Shown: positions 23,399 to 33,458, numbered from the stretch's first letter. The stretch: DNA of 64,000 nucleotides from Gnetum montanum (GCA_015680685.1 MNCI01026349.1:16831-80830); one strand, 5' to 3'. Notes: generated by a model not told the origin, from the sequence alone. Program-made: numbers and translations.

Positions 23399-24262
23399 TG
23401 ATGAATAGTAGTTTGTCAGGCGCCAATATCGGGTACTCGATATCAGGTATGCAATATCACAACTTGGATAACAATATCAAATACATGATATTGTGATTCC
23501 TATGGTGGCCTATAAATATAGCACTTAGGCGCATAGGAAAGGGATTTTGGTAAGTTTTAGGATTGAGTTTTTTTGTTAGTTTTCAGTTAGTTTTTAGCTC
23601 CTTTTCCCAACTGCATGCCCACAGTGTGATGCTTATAATCGTACGGAACCTTTGTTTGAGTGTGACATACTTGGACATGCACACAATCGACAATAAAGAT
23701 CAAGATTACTCCATCATTGTAGCATTCACTTAGTTTTTCATTGTTTAATTGTTAATTATTATTTATTATTTCCTTAGTTAATATTTCTTTATCATCATTT
23801 ACTATTCCTATTGTTAATGTGGAATGAGTACATCTTAATCATGAACATTTAAAGTGTAACTACTTGGTAACCCAGTAGCATATCTAGTAATGCTCAAGTA
23901 ATGTGTGCTTGGTAACCCCAGAAGTAGTACACAAGGTCCAAGATGCATACAAATGATTAAGGATGGATGCTCATCGCACTTATGCTAGCTTAAATTTTAT
24001 TTTCCATTGTCTCTTAGTTCACACAAGTTATTTCTTATTGACTTAAGGAGTAGCATAGTAATTAGGAATCACATCATACACCTCACTTTGGACTAAACCA
24101 TACGTGACAAAGTAAATACTAGTCTAGGTGGGAAGACAATAAACTACGATCAACATGTAACTATCTAGGTGCCACAACTAGTTCGTCTGCGGAGTTCGAC
24201 TAGATCGTGCATACATGCTCTTATTCATATGGTTGAGTGTAGGGATACCTCACTACTCATCA
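23399..24262 (+). repeat. E4 3' LTR (864 bp)
   Basis: TGATGAATAG to CTACTCATCA, alignable over its length with 15042-15904; TATAAATA at 23511-23518. Most differences between the two LTRs that I see are C/T or G/A. Confidence 0.9.
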
Positions 24263-24267
24263 ATCAT
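24263..24267. repeat. E4 target-site duplication, right (ATCAT)
   Basis: Copy of 15037-15041. Confidence 0.9.
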
Positions 24268-24359
24268 GTTCATGACTTTTTGGGCTTCCATTTGGCTCCA
24301 ATTTCACTCAAAAACTCCTTATATTTTCAATGTTTTAGCAAAGTCAACGCAAGTCAACA

Positions 24360-24459
24360 AAAGTTAATGGTGGTCAATAGCTGCGTCAACTAGGCCTAGT
24401 TGATGCAACCGACCTTGTTAGCTAGGCCCAGTTGATGTAAGCTAAAAACTCTATATATA
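24360..24459 (+). promoter_or_regulatory. E3 internal promoter-like block
   Basis: Two blocks of the form GTCAACTAGGCCTAGTTGATGCA (24383-24405, cited in part as GTCAAC...GTTGATG) and CTAGGCCCAGTTGATG (24421-24436) precede TATATATA at 24452-24459. They are decayed versions of the TCGAT(G)AGGCC..GTCGA dyads in the E3 LTR U3. The ORF start lies about 440 bp downstream. Confidence 0.6.
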
Positions 24460-24589
24460 CCATTGCATACTTTGCAATTTTTTGTCATTTACTTCATAAC
24501 AAGAGGGGAGTTTTTGCCATTTTTCAGAGCCCATAACTTTCCAACCATTGTCCAAATCACTTCATTCTTTAATCCTATAACTACCAGAG

Positions 24590-24896
24590 GTAAGCTCTTT
24601 ATCGTGGAGGTTGCAAATGTTAAGGTTTTTGATGAAAATTTTTGATAACTTTTCTAACTTCCCCAAAGGGTTAATGAATACAATGATATGAAACCATTAA
24701 TTTTTAAGAGTTAACCCTTTCAACACCCTTTGGAATGACTTATTAACATTAAAAAACATACAAAATAATGATTAAAATTGATTAAATCAACCATAATTAC
24801 AACTTAGCCAAGTGTAACTATTCCAAGGAGATAAGGTATCCCAATTGTTTCATGTTACACAACAATTGCTAACCTGTGGTCATCTTGTGATTATAG
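24590..24896 (+). other. Putative leader intron of the E3 downstream ORF
   Basis: Donor CAGAG|GTAAGC at 24590 and acceptor GATTATAG ending at 24896; the ATG follows at once. Length 307 bp, AT-rich. Same arrangement as 20173-20416, 46046-46337 and 56475-56195 (minus). Confidence 0.65.
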
Positions 24897-27749
24897 ATGG
24901 TACCAAGATCGAAATGACTTCAAGAGGGAGAACCATTACAACCAAAGAAGAAACAACCCAAAATTGGAAGGGGCTAATAAGAATAGGCCCAAGATTAGCC
25001 AAAAGAAACCCATGCAATGGGACCTCTTCGAGAGGAGCCCAAAGTGGAATATGTTCAACAGATTCCTAAAGAAGAAGTTGCAACAGAACAATCATAGCAT
25101 GGGGAAGCACCAGGACCCATACCAAGGCTTCAATTCATACTAACATAACCCTACCTCAACATCATCAGGCCCCATGATATTCAACACTTAGTTCTCCAAG
25201 AACTGAACTTCAAGTTATTTTTAGAGCATGCTCCAACAAAGGTGAAAACACAATTGCAAACCTCTCCCATGTGGCCAATCATCACTTCTAGTGGGAAGTG
25301 GTTCATGGGAGAGACATACGTCTTCTAGAATAATAGAAGGGTAAGCTCCATAGTAAAGGTCAAGGACATTCAGGTGTTCTACTCAGCTGAAGTTATTGCA
25401 CAAGTTCTTAGGTTGCCTAATTCTGGGACACAATTAGCAAAGCTATTCACACAAGCTAACCTTGAGGCCAAAAAGGAGTGGACCCAACAATGTTACAAGG
25501 TCAACCGTAAGGAATTTGGTGCGCACACACTAGTGAAATGCATATACTTTAAGATAGCAACCTATCACCTCAATCCAACGGTAAGGCCTAGCAAGGTGAC
25601 TGCCTTTTTCGCCCAAGCATGTGCCACGCTAAGTGGGAGATTTCTAGTGAACCTTCTACAATTGATCTATTTAGATATCAAGAAGTGCTTTAAAGAAAAT
25701 GAATGTGGAAGGAAAACCCTACCTTTTCCATGCCTCATCAGGAAACTTTACAAAAGGTTAAGGATCGTTCGCTATGTAAATGACATGATTAGGCATACTC
25801 CTATAGTCTTGTGATTTGAAATGATGAAAGATAAGATACCTACCATGTTCAAAGAAGGGGAGTAGCAGCCACCACCTCCACTACTTACTCAAGAAGCAAT
25901 GTCGGAGGCCCGCACAGCCATTAAGCACTTCCGCAAAATCCAAGAACAACTCTTAAGTAAGCAGGAGTAGCATGCAGCAACGAGTGACAAAGACCCATCT
26001 GTATATCGACTTGCGATGAGTCACCTTAATGAGGTGGCTTGGACAATTAGCCAAATGGAAAGAGGTGGACCAATATTCTCTACCTAAAAAATGCAATTGC
26101 CTACGAGATCAAATCCTAGTGCTTGAGAGGTGATGATGTCTCTATCTCAACACCATTTATTTCCATAAATATTTGGGAATGTCGCCTCCTTTTTAGAGCA
26201 CATGGAGGAGGATAAGGGGGCAACTGTATTGGTGATGCAGCACTACAGGTAGGAGACTACTGCTAAAGTACTTGCAAAAGCACCTAATGCACTTGTGGCA
26301 TCTATACCAAATGTATCTGCACTTCAAGATGTGCAAATGTTTGTAGGCATGATCAATAGAAGATTGAATGCAGCTTAGCATGAAAAGTTGCTAGATCGAC
26401 TGGTGGGAATTAGATAACTAATTTTGGATATCTTCAATTTTTTGGAAAACATTACTGCAACCTAGTCAGGGCTGTTGGAAGGAAAGGGCAAATGCATCAT
26501 TCTAGAAGGCCAACTTAAAATGGCTTAGGCACAAAACCAACACTTGGTCAAGGAAGTTGTTGAACTGCATGCCTATTTTGCTGATCCTGCACTCCTCAGC
26601 CTAGCAATAACTAGAGATGAAGCTTTTCAATAGCTTCAACAAAAATTAAAACAAGCTAAGGAGGAAACGGTAATGGCCATCTTCAACCAGTCCATAGCAG
26701 AAGCAAAAACCTACTCAATTCAAAAAGACTTGGTTCAAATGTGCCAAGGAAATGAATCATTGATGGCAAAAAATCATTACCTACACAATGTTGATGCACA
26801 AAAACAACAGACGCAAGAATTCATTCATCAATAACAGGAGCAACTCGTAAGGGTAAACACAAAATTAAGGAAATTGACCACAAAGAATCATAATCTATCT
26901 ATGGAGGAAGTCCAAGCCTTACACTAGAAATTTGCTATTAAGATTGTCGTCTAAAAAAATGAGGCTCTCAAATTTGAAAGAGTTAAGAATCACTATAGAG
27001 ATTGGGTTGGCCTACAGAAGAAAGTAAATGAGAAGCATATTCAAATGGCTAAGGAAAAAGTAAACAAGGCTCTCTAGCAACTACAGTAAGGAAGAGAGGT
27101 ATGGCAACCCATCATTGATGGAATAGATGCCTATAACAAAGTAGAGATATGCCTGAAGGAGTTGTAAATTGAGGAAATTATAGAGTATATGGAACTATCC
27201 TATCTCCACTATGCAAACTTGGCGATGTTGATCATTAAATGATCATGGTCAAAACTTAAAAAGCATGTGGCTAGCTTGTACTTGCTATACGAGGCTAAGT
27301 TTAAGCATCATAAGAACACTAAGAAAAAGCTTGAGATGGAAAACATTGAACTCAAAGTTCTCAGGGCACGATTCACTAATCAACAATCAACTGCCGAGAA
27401 CTTGGCCAAGAGAATGAATGATTACCAGAAGCTGAAAGATATCTTTAGAGCATTCAACATTGAGCGCAAACAATTTGCTGCCTCGTTCATAAATGCTAAG
27501 GAGCTATTCCCAACAATTTCCTATCCTTGGGATGTGCCCATTCTAGACCACATTAGTGAAACTGCATGGACCATGCACAATCCCAAGAGTAAGGAGAAGA
27601 AAATGGAAGCATTGTTGGATGCTTTTTGCCTCTCACCAAAAATTACAGTAGTAGCAGGACAACCACAGCTACCTCAGCTGCTGCACATGCTTGAAGTCGG
27701 CAGAGGTCCTTTAAAGCCTTAGGAACCTCCATTTCCTAAGACTATCTGA
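24897..27749 (+). pseudogene. E3 plant-transposon-domain + coiled-coil ORF (951-codon frame)
   Basis: From ATG 24897 to TGA 27747 I read one uninterrupted frame of 951 codons containing about 28 nonsense codons (about 14 TAG, 10 TAA, 4 TGA) and no frameshift. Domain-like N-terminal part, residues about 120-305: SPMWPIITSSGKWFMGETYVF, VFYSAEVIAQVLRLPN, CIYFKIATYHLNP, LPFPCLIRKLYKRL (each shown in part). This resembles the putative plant transposon protein domain. Residues about 330-440 hold a conserved linker (YRLAMSHLNEVAW). Residues about 450-900 are Lys/Glu/Gln-rich with coiled-coil character (for example YEAKFKHHKNTKKKLEMEN). No membrane segment or signal peptide is evident, unlike a true env protein. 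Confidence 0.7.
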
Positions 27750-27976
27750 TCTTCTCCATCACCTTCATGCCATTAAAGGAAGTGCTGTCAAAATTTTGTA
27801 GAGTCATGTCATGGTGTTGAATTTTGTGTCATAAACACCATAATTTTTGTAATGTGTTGATTTTTACACTCAGGCACTCAATGTTGTCAAGTTAGTTTGT
27901 TTTGTTAAGAGTCAGTCAATAATCCCATACCTTCCTAAATTTGTAAAGGAACTCAAGGATGAGTTTTCATTCAATT

Positions 27977-27985
27977 GTGGGGGTA
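27977..27985 (+). other. E3 polypurine tract
   Basis: GTGGGGGTA directly before the 3' LTR. Confidence 0.8.
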
Positions 27986-28837
27986 TGATGAGTCGTAATT
28001 GGCTACGTCGATGAGGCCCCATTGACACATCATGTCATGCATCGACTAGGCCCCGTCGACACAAGGTCTGTTCTTGCCCATAAATACGCACTCACCAACT
28101 ACATTTACAATAATAGATTCATAGTAGTAATAAAGCTCTTGTAGTTTTTCCATTCGAAAGTTAGAATATGTTCTTGAGTGCTTGCAGCAAGAGTCATTGA
28201 GTGTACGGATCTTTATTCAAGCATTGTTGCACTTGAGCATGACAATGTGTATAGCAATAAAGATGAGCTTCTTGATAAACCTTACAGCATTCTAAATAGT
28301 TTAGCTATTTTATTCATGCATTTAATGTTTTTAGTTATTTATTTAATGTTTTTCGGTAATTAAGCTAATTAAGCAAGATAAGCTAGATACATAAGTATGA
28401 CCCCTTCAAGCATAACACGTATTCGCTTGGTAATCCCAAGTGGTACACTTAGTAGCGTAGTGCTTGGTAACCTAGTAGTGAATACCTAGGTTCAAGACAT
28501 GTACAGAAAGTGGGACCGGATGCTTATGTTAGGACTAATTAGAGATCGATTAGTTAATTAAATCAAATTAGTCATTAAATTATTTGTTCTCTCTCTTCAA
28601 GCTCCAAATAACATAAAACATAAAATGATAAAAATCATATGCCTCAATTACACTTAACCATACCTTTGTACTTCACAAGTGTAATTGGGAAGACGACGAA
28701 CAACCGTTAGGGTAAAATTCACTTCCTAGAAGACTTGTGCATTCAAAACTAAAGAGTCCACATAATTCAACTAGATTGCGTGTGAGCGCTCTATGATTTG
28801 TATGGTTGGGCATAGGGGTACCCTTCACTGCTCATCA
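27986..28837 (+). repeat. E3 3' LTR (852 bp)
   Basis: TGATGAGTCG to CTGCTCATCA, followed by TGAAG. U3 keeps less decayed dyads than the left copy: TACGTCGATGAGGCC (about 28003) and CATCGACTAGGCCCCGTCGAC (28043-28063, partly quoted). TATA-like CATAAATA at 28079-28086. Confidence 0.9.
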
Positions 28838-28842
28838 TGAAG
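28838..28842. repeat. E3 target-site duplication, right (TGAAG)
   Basis: Identical to 6523-6527 on the other side of E3. Confidence 0.9.
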
Positions 28843-30480
28843 AAAATTGAATAAAAACTTCTTAAGTAGAAGGAGAATAAGCTTTCGATGGTTGGTAATT
28901 TTATTGTTTGTAAGCATATTATTCAAGCTACTCATGTGTATTATTCTTTATGTTAGGCTCCTGGTATTTCTACATATCATCGCATTGATTAACTTGCGAG
29001 AAATTTTCTTTAGAGTAGCAGCAATTTTAGGAAAGGATTTTATCATGTTGTGTGGAACATTTGAACTTCTTACGACGAATATGGTGGATCAGGATTGATG
29101 AATTGTTATAAGCAAGGTATTGTTTTATATGTCAAGTGAGTAGTTAAATACTTAACTAGTAGAGAGCCTTGAAAGCTTCTTTTTTAGAAATGCCTTCAAA
29201 TAAGCCTAAAGGTAATGGTTATTGGAGAGATACTCATTTTTTTAATTGGATCTTTTTCTAAAAGGCATTACTATATCATGTTCTATTATCATAAAACATA
29301 TTTGGAAGGCTTGGAGTTTTATTAATGGTTTTGGGAACTTTAATAATATTAGTGTTTCTACCAATATGCTTAATAAGCTTTCTCCTTGATGGCTTCCAAT
29401 TAATAATGAACCATGAGCTATTAAGTATCCACATCTTTTTAGTGCATGGTGTAAGCTTAACATTTCCTCCCTTTCATCTCTTTGTATGCATGATTGCCAA
29501 ATTACTTGGTTTAAGTGTCAAAGTCTCTTTGACATTAATATTTCTAAAAAGTCTACATTTTTTGTTCTGTTGATAGCTTGAACAAAAGTGTAGCTATTCA
29601 AGATTCTTGTAATGATTTTCTTGATTTTTCTTGGATTAATAGCCATCATGTTTTTCCATATTAGCTCAAGATTGTGCATACTCTTATTAGTTCTAATACT
29701 ACTATTTGGCCAAGATTCAATTATATTTGTAGCGTTAATCACAATGTTTAGTTATGAAAGTAGCTAATTTAGAAGATATGGAATGCCACTACTTCTTCAA
29801 AAATTAGACATTTTCTGTAGTACTTGATTCATCAAGGTTTGTGTATTGGTATTTAGTGCTCTCATTTGGGTGTTCATGACCCAAAATGTCCTATTTGCAA
29901 CATGCAAGATACATTCATTTATTAATTTTTTTTACTTGTCTGCTTGCTCATAGCTCTTGGACTTGGTGTAGCAAGTATTTACATGGATTTAAACCAAGGC
30001 CAGATAAAAATTTATTTGGTGATATTCCTCAACTTCAAGAATTTCTACTTCATAGTTGGCGTTGCTTTCCCCCTCTTATTCTTTATGCCATTTGAAAGTT
30101 TCAATGTAATATGATTTTTATGGAGATTTTTTTAGCTAATTTTTTTCCTTTGTCAATTCAAGGTGACATCATTCAAGGTGACATCATTAAGTGACTAATG
30201 CTTTAGCTAAATTCCTAAATGTTTTTCTCTATAGTTTTCTTTTTTTATTAATAGAAAGCCTTTGGTAGGAAGTGAGAACCCATTTGGGCACTTTGGAATG
30301 AGGGCAAGGTCTAATCTTTAGGGAATGTTTTTCAAGATTGATTGTAAGGATGAAAACCTACAAAGGTATCCCAAAACTGTTAAGCCTTTCATTTTTATTG
30401 TTTTGGATTTGCTCGTTTCCTTCTTTGCTTTTGTACTTTGAATCTCATTTTTTAAATGTATTTATTTATTAGAGTTTGAC
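28843..30480 (+). mobile_element. LINE, 3' part with zf-RVT domain
   Basis: Continues the LINE across E3. Broken frames give KLSMVGNFIVCKHIIQATHVYYS (28870-28940, quoted in part as SMVGNFIVCKHI), the region after the RT palm, then RNFL..SSN and GGSGLMN segments. At about 29888-30100 the residues CPICNMQDTFIY followed by SWTWC, FGDIPQLQEFLLHSW and FPPLILYAI fit the zinc-binding domain of plant L1 reverse transcriptases. The 3' end is not sharply defined; the last recognisable LINE-like sequence is before about 30300 and no poly(A) tail is clear. Confidence 0.7.
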
Positions 30481-31549
30481 ACTCCACCTTGATGTATCTT
30501 AACTTCTAAGTTATTGCTAGTATTATGTTTATGTTGTTAGTGGTATATTTTTCTAAAACAATTTGATACATTACTAAGCAATACACATACCAAGCAATAC
30601 GTATTTTAAAAAGAGTTTGACATGGATCGTACACACCTAGAAGAAACTAAAATGTCTAGCACGTTAGAAAGGCATGGTTACTTTGTGGTTAGCTCCATGT
30701 CCACGATATTACTGAATAGTTTCAAGTTGTTCCTAACGCAAATAATCTGGTTTCCATCGCCCTTCTTCAATAATACCTTTGTTGCTTTTTACGTATTCGA
30801 AGTAGTCATTCGTGTTACCGAGTTCTGTTTGAGGTTTCACAACACTTGCCCATCTTGATGTTGAAACCTTTTAAGCCGAAGTTAGTGTATACGCACACGA
30901 GTGTTCCATGTATTCCCAATTTAGCCGGGAAGAATGAAGCTTTCATTGTCCTTGTGCAAGTTAATAGGTCAAAATCATGGATTCTCTGTGCATGGCAAAT
31001 GCGCGGGTTTAACGACATCCACATCGTGTCATCGGCTGGTCGTTTGACTAACCAATCAACAACATGGTCACGGATGGTTTGTTTGAAAATATCCAACTTG
31101 CAAGCTGCAACTGTGCAATCAAAATGAAAATAAAAAATATACAATTCCTTTCTTATCAGGAAAGAAAGAAACATTCGCACCCGAAAGCATAAGGACCCGG
31201 CGGCCCGCCCTTCCCTCCCAACGGAAAACGTTAAGATCCATTGCACGCACAAGGTGTTGTAATCTACACACAGGAAGGAAAACAAGCAAGGTGGCCCTTC
31301 TTAATCCCTCCACCGCCAACAACAACCAAAACAAAAAATAACCGAAAACAAAAACCGAAACGAAAACACGCGGGGAAAGCACGTGCCAGCAGGACGAATT
31401 TTCGGAGAACACGAAAAAACAGACGACGGGGGGAGAAGGAGAACTATTATGAAAAAAAAGTGCAAATCGGTAAACACAGAAAAATGAAAATGCCACGTCA
31501 GCGGAAGAGTGTATTGAATACCAGCGGAGCCCTCAAGCCGCCAAACCCC
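30480..31549. other. Region upstream of the phytolongin gene
   Basis: No gene supported. GC content rises from about 31180. Short open frames on both strands lack family features. A core promoter could lie near 31100-31500, but I cannot identify a TATA box with confidence. Confidence 0.5.
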
Positions 31550-32423
31550 GTCAGGACAGCGACGCAACGTGGAGCGGGGTCCACACCCTCTCCCGTTTCT
31601 GCTGCGGCCGAGGCGGTTGGGCTTCCCGTTTCCGTTTCCGTTTCCGTTCCCGCCCTACTCGCCCATTCCTGTTTGGGAAAATTGCCAGAATCCGCGTGGA
31701 CTCTTATTTTATTCATACCGATTGCCTGCCTGGACTCCTTTGTTTGCTTGGTTGGCTGGCTGCCTGGCGTCCACCGGCTGCCACGCATGTGCTCTTTCTT
31801 GCTTCTTTCTCTCGTCCATCCTTACGAATACCAATACCAATTCCAAGTCCAATTACAATTCTGCTACATCCACCGGTCCGACCGGTTGAGCTGGCCCAGC
31901 TCAGCATCCTATCCGGTAGCGGTGGAGCAACGCGCAGGCAAGGGACGGCCACGACGCACTCCCAACGCTGTGCTCGTAATTTGCGAAATTAGGGCGAGAA
32001 ACGAGGAGCACGAGCGCACTTGGTTTTTAATTTTTCACATCCACATCGGCGTCGTCGCTCGCTCGCTCGCTCGTGTACGTGCATCTACTACTTCTCCATG
32101 TCATGGTCGTGCTGGCGCCGCCGCTGCTTCTGCTGCTGTTGCTGAGGAGGAGGAGGAGGAGGAGGAGGAGGACAACAAGAAGCACAAGTGCAGCACTCTT
32201 ATTTTTGCTGAGTTTCGGGGTTCTGCGGTCGTTGTTGCGACGGACTCCGGTGCACCCACCCGCGCGTGCGTCGCCAGTAATGCTGCCGCGGCCGAGACCG
32301 CACCGTCGTCGCGGATCCATCGTTGCAACCGCAGATCCAGCGACCGGAATTGCCGCCGCCCCTGCCGCCGCCGCCGCCGCCGTGGGCTTCTTGTAGAAGA
32401 ACAGCAGAAGCAGAAGCAACGGA
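31550..32423 (+). promoter_or_regulatory. GC-rich 5' region of the phytolongin gene with simple repeats
   Basis: CpG-rich stretch with short tandem repeats: CGTTTC blocks at 31627-31650, CGCTCGCT at 32055-32075, (GAG)n at 32143-32170 and (GCC)n at 32361-32383. It probably holds the promoter and transcribed leader, but the transcription start cannot be placed. Its CpG content contrasts with the CpG-poor transposons, consistent with an unmethylated gene island. Confidence 0.5.
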
Positions 32424-33458
32424 ATGATGGAGCGGCCGCACCCGCACCCGGGTCCGGGTCCGGCAGCGGCAACGGCAACGGCAACGGCAACCGCAACCGC
32501 ACGGAATCTGGTGTACCATGTGTGCGTGGCCAAGGGCACGATCGTGCTGGCGGAGCACAGCTCCCCCGACGACGACGACGCGGGCGGCGACGTCGTCCGA
32601 GCGATGGCGGCCGAGTGCCTGCAACACGTGCCGCCGTACCACAGCCGCTTCAGCCACTGCTCCGCCGGCCGTCGCTACGCTCTTCTGATGGAGCCGGACG
32701 CGGTGCTCGTCGCCGTCGCCGACGAGGCGCTGCCCAAGGCGACGGTGTACGCGCTTCTGGAGCACGCCCGCGACGACTGCCGTCGCGTGTTCAAGTCGCG
32801 CGGCCTCTTGCTGGTCGCCTCCGACGATGTCCTCCTTACCCACGCGCCGTCGCTCCGCCGCGACACCGCCCCCGTTCTACGCCGCCTCGTCGCGCCCCTC
32901 GTCGGCATCCCCCACAACTCCGTCGCGACGGAGCCCGCGCCGCAGCAACAGCCCCCCATCGTCCACGACGGCCCCGCCTCGCCGCCGCCGCCGACGACGA
33001 CGACGGCGAGTTCGGGGACGGAGGAAACGTCCGCGGACAAGAGATCGTTCTGTCCGTTGCTGCCGAAGGCCGGAAAACACGAGAAGAAGAAGGTCCGCGA
33101 TCAGGCGGCGGCGTCCGCGGAGGATTCCGAGGCTGCCGTGAAGGTCAGGTCGGTGGCTCATAAGGGTATTGATGTTATGGTGGATAATAATAATAATAAT
33201 AATAATAATAATAGCAGCAGCAACAACAGCGATGGCGCCGGACCGGGTCCTGGCGCCATGGGAATGGGGATTTCGGTTCAGCGGTGCGCCAGTGGGGGCG
33301 TCGGCGTGAGCGGACGCAGTAAAGGGCAACAGATGGCTCAGCGTATGTGGTGGCGTAATGTGCGCGTGGTTCTGCTTCTGGATGTGGCCGTCTGTGCCAT
33401 TCTGTTCGCCATCTGGTTAGGTATCTGCAACGGCTTCAATTGTATCTCCAACAACTGA
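32424..33458 (+). CDS. PHYL2: Phytolongin, PHYL2-like longin-domain membrane protein
   Basis: Single-exon CDS of 344 codons. After a Pro/Ala/Thr-rich N-terminal extension, residues about 27-150 form a longin domain (NLVYHVCVAKGTIVLAEHS, CLQHVPPYHSRFSH, GRRYALLME, VYALLEHARDD, VFKSRG). A variable PHYL region follows, with a basic PLLPKAGKHEKKK block near residue 218 and a run of nine Asn near 255-263. The end is a tail-anchor: residues about 312-336 RVVLLLDVAVCAILFAIWLG and then ICNGFNCISNN. Phytolongins are plant R-SNARE-like proteins in which the SNARE motif is replaced; they sit on secretory-pathway membranes. VAKGTIVLAEH, PPYHSRFSH and WLGICNGFNC fit the PHYL2 group better than PHYL1. The start could be either of two adjacent ATGs. 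The N-terminal extension is unusual. Confidence 0.88.
   Translation: MMERPHPHPGPGPAAATATATATATARNLVYHVCVAKGTIVLAEHSSPDDDDAGGDVVRAMAAECLQHVPPYHSRFSHCSAGRRYALLMEPDAVLVAVADEALPKATVYALLEHARDDCRRVFKSRGLLLVASDDVLLTHAPSLRRDTAPVLRRLVAPLVGIPHNSVATEPAPQQQPPIVHDGPASPPPPTTTTASSGTEETSADKRSFCPLLPKAGKHEKKKVRDQAAASAEDSEAAVKVRSVAHKGIDVMVDNNNNNNNNNSSSNNSDGAGPGPGAMGMGISVQRCASGGVGVSGRSKGQQMAQRMWWRNVRVVLLLDVAVCAILFAIWLGICNGFNCISNN
33184..33216 (+). repeat. (AAT)n microsatellite coding poly-Asn
   Basis: A run of AAT codons inside the phytolongin CDS followed by AGC and AAC codons; it is likely to vary in length between alleles. Confidence 0.85.

Larger units (their letters stand above)
15042..24262 (+). mobile_element. 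E4: pol-less gypsy relative nested in E3
   Basis: A 9,221-bp element with LTRs (15042-15904, 23399-24262), primer site, gag, coiled-coil ORF and polypurine tract, flanked by ATCAT. I find no protease, RT, RNase H or integrase motifs between gag and the downstream ORF. It therefore depended on proteins from relatives such as E3. The LTR U3 carries GATATCG dyads instead of the GTCGA...AGGCC dyads of E3/E5. Confidence 0.9.
6528..28837 (+). mobile_element. E3: complete Athila-like gypsy element with extra downstream ORF
   Basis: Flanked by the 5-bp duplication TGAAG (6523-6527 and 28838-28842). LTRs at 6528-7387 and 27986-28837 begin TGATGAG and end CTCATCA. Interior order: primer site, gag, protease, RT, RNase H, integrase, spacer, internal promoter, leader intron, coiled-coil ORF, polypurine tract. 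E4 with its duplicated ATCAT lies within the spacer; without it E3 is about 13.1 kb. The target is the LINE, which resumes right after the duplication. All genes carry many nonsense codons, so E3 is dead. Confidence 0.92.

Noticed and set aside
24897-27749. TAG as a reassigned or read-through codon in the retroelement ORFs
   Set aside because: TAA and TGA are also frequent, the same loss affects non-coding primer sites, and the host gene uses standard termination. Deamination explains all of it.
30815-31496. Minus-strand open frames of 156 and 125 codons upstream of the gene
   Set aside because: No recognisable motif; Phe/Ser/Leu-rich composition typical of antisense of purine-rich sequence.
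32027-32843. Minus-strand open frames of 170 and 214 codons
   Set aside because: Antisense shadows of the GC-rich leader and longin region, with repeats of single residues and no family features.
31241-33163. 640-codon open frame on the plus strand
   Set aside because: It overlaps the phytolongin CDS in another frame. Its length comes from high GC content (few stops), and the composition is Arg/Pro/Ala repeats from simple sequence; no domain is visible.
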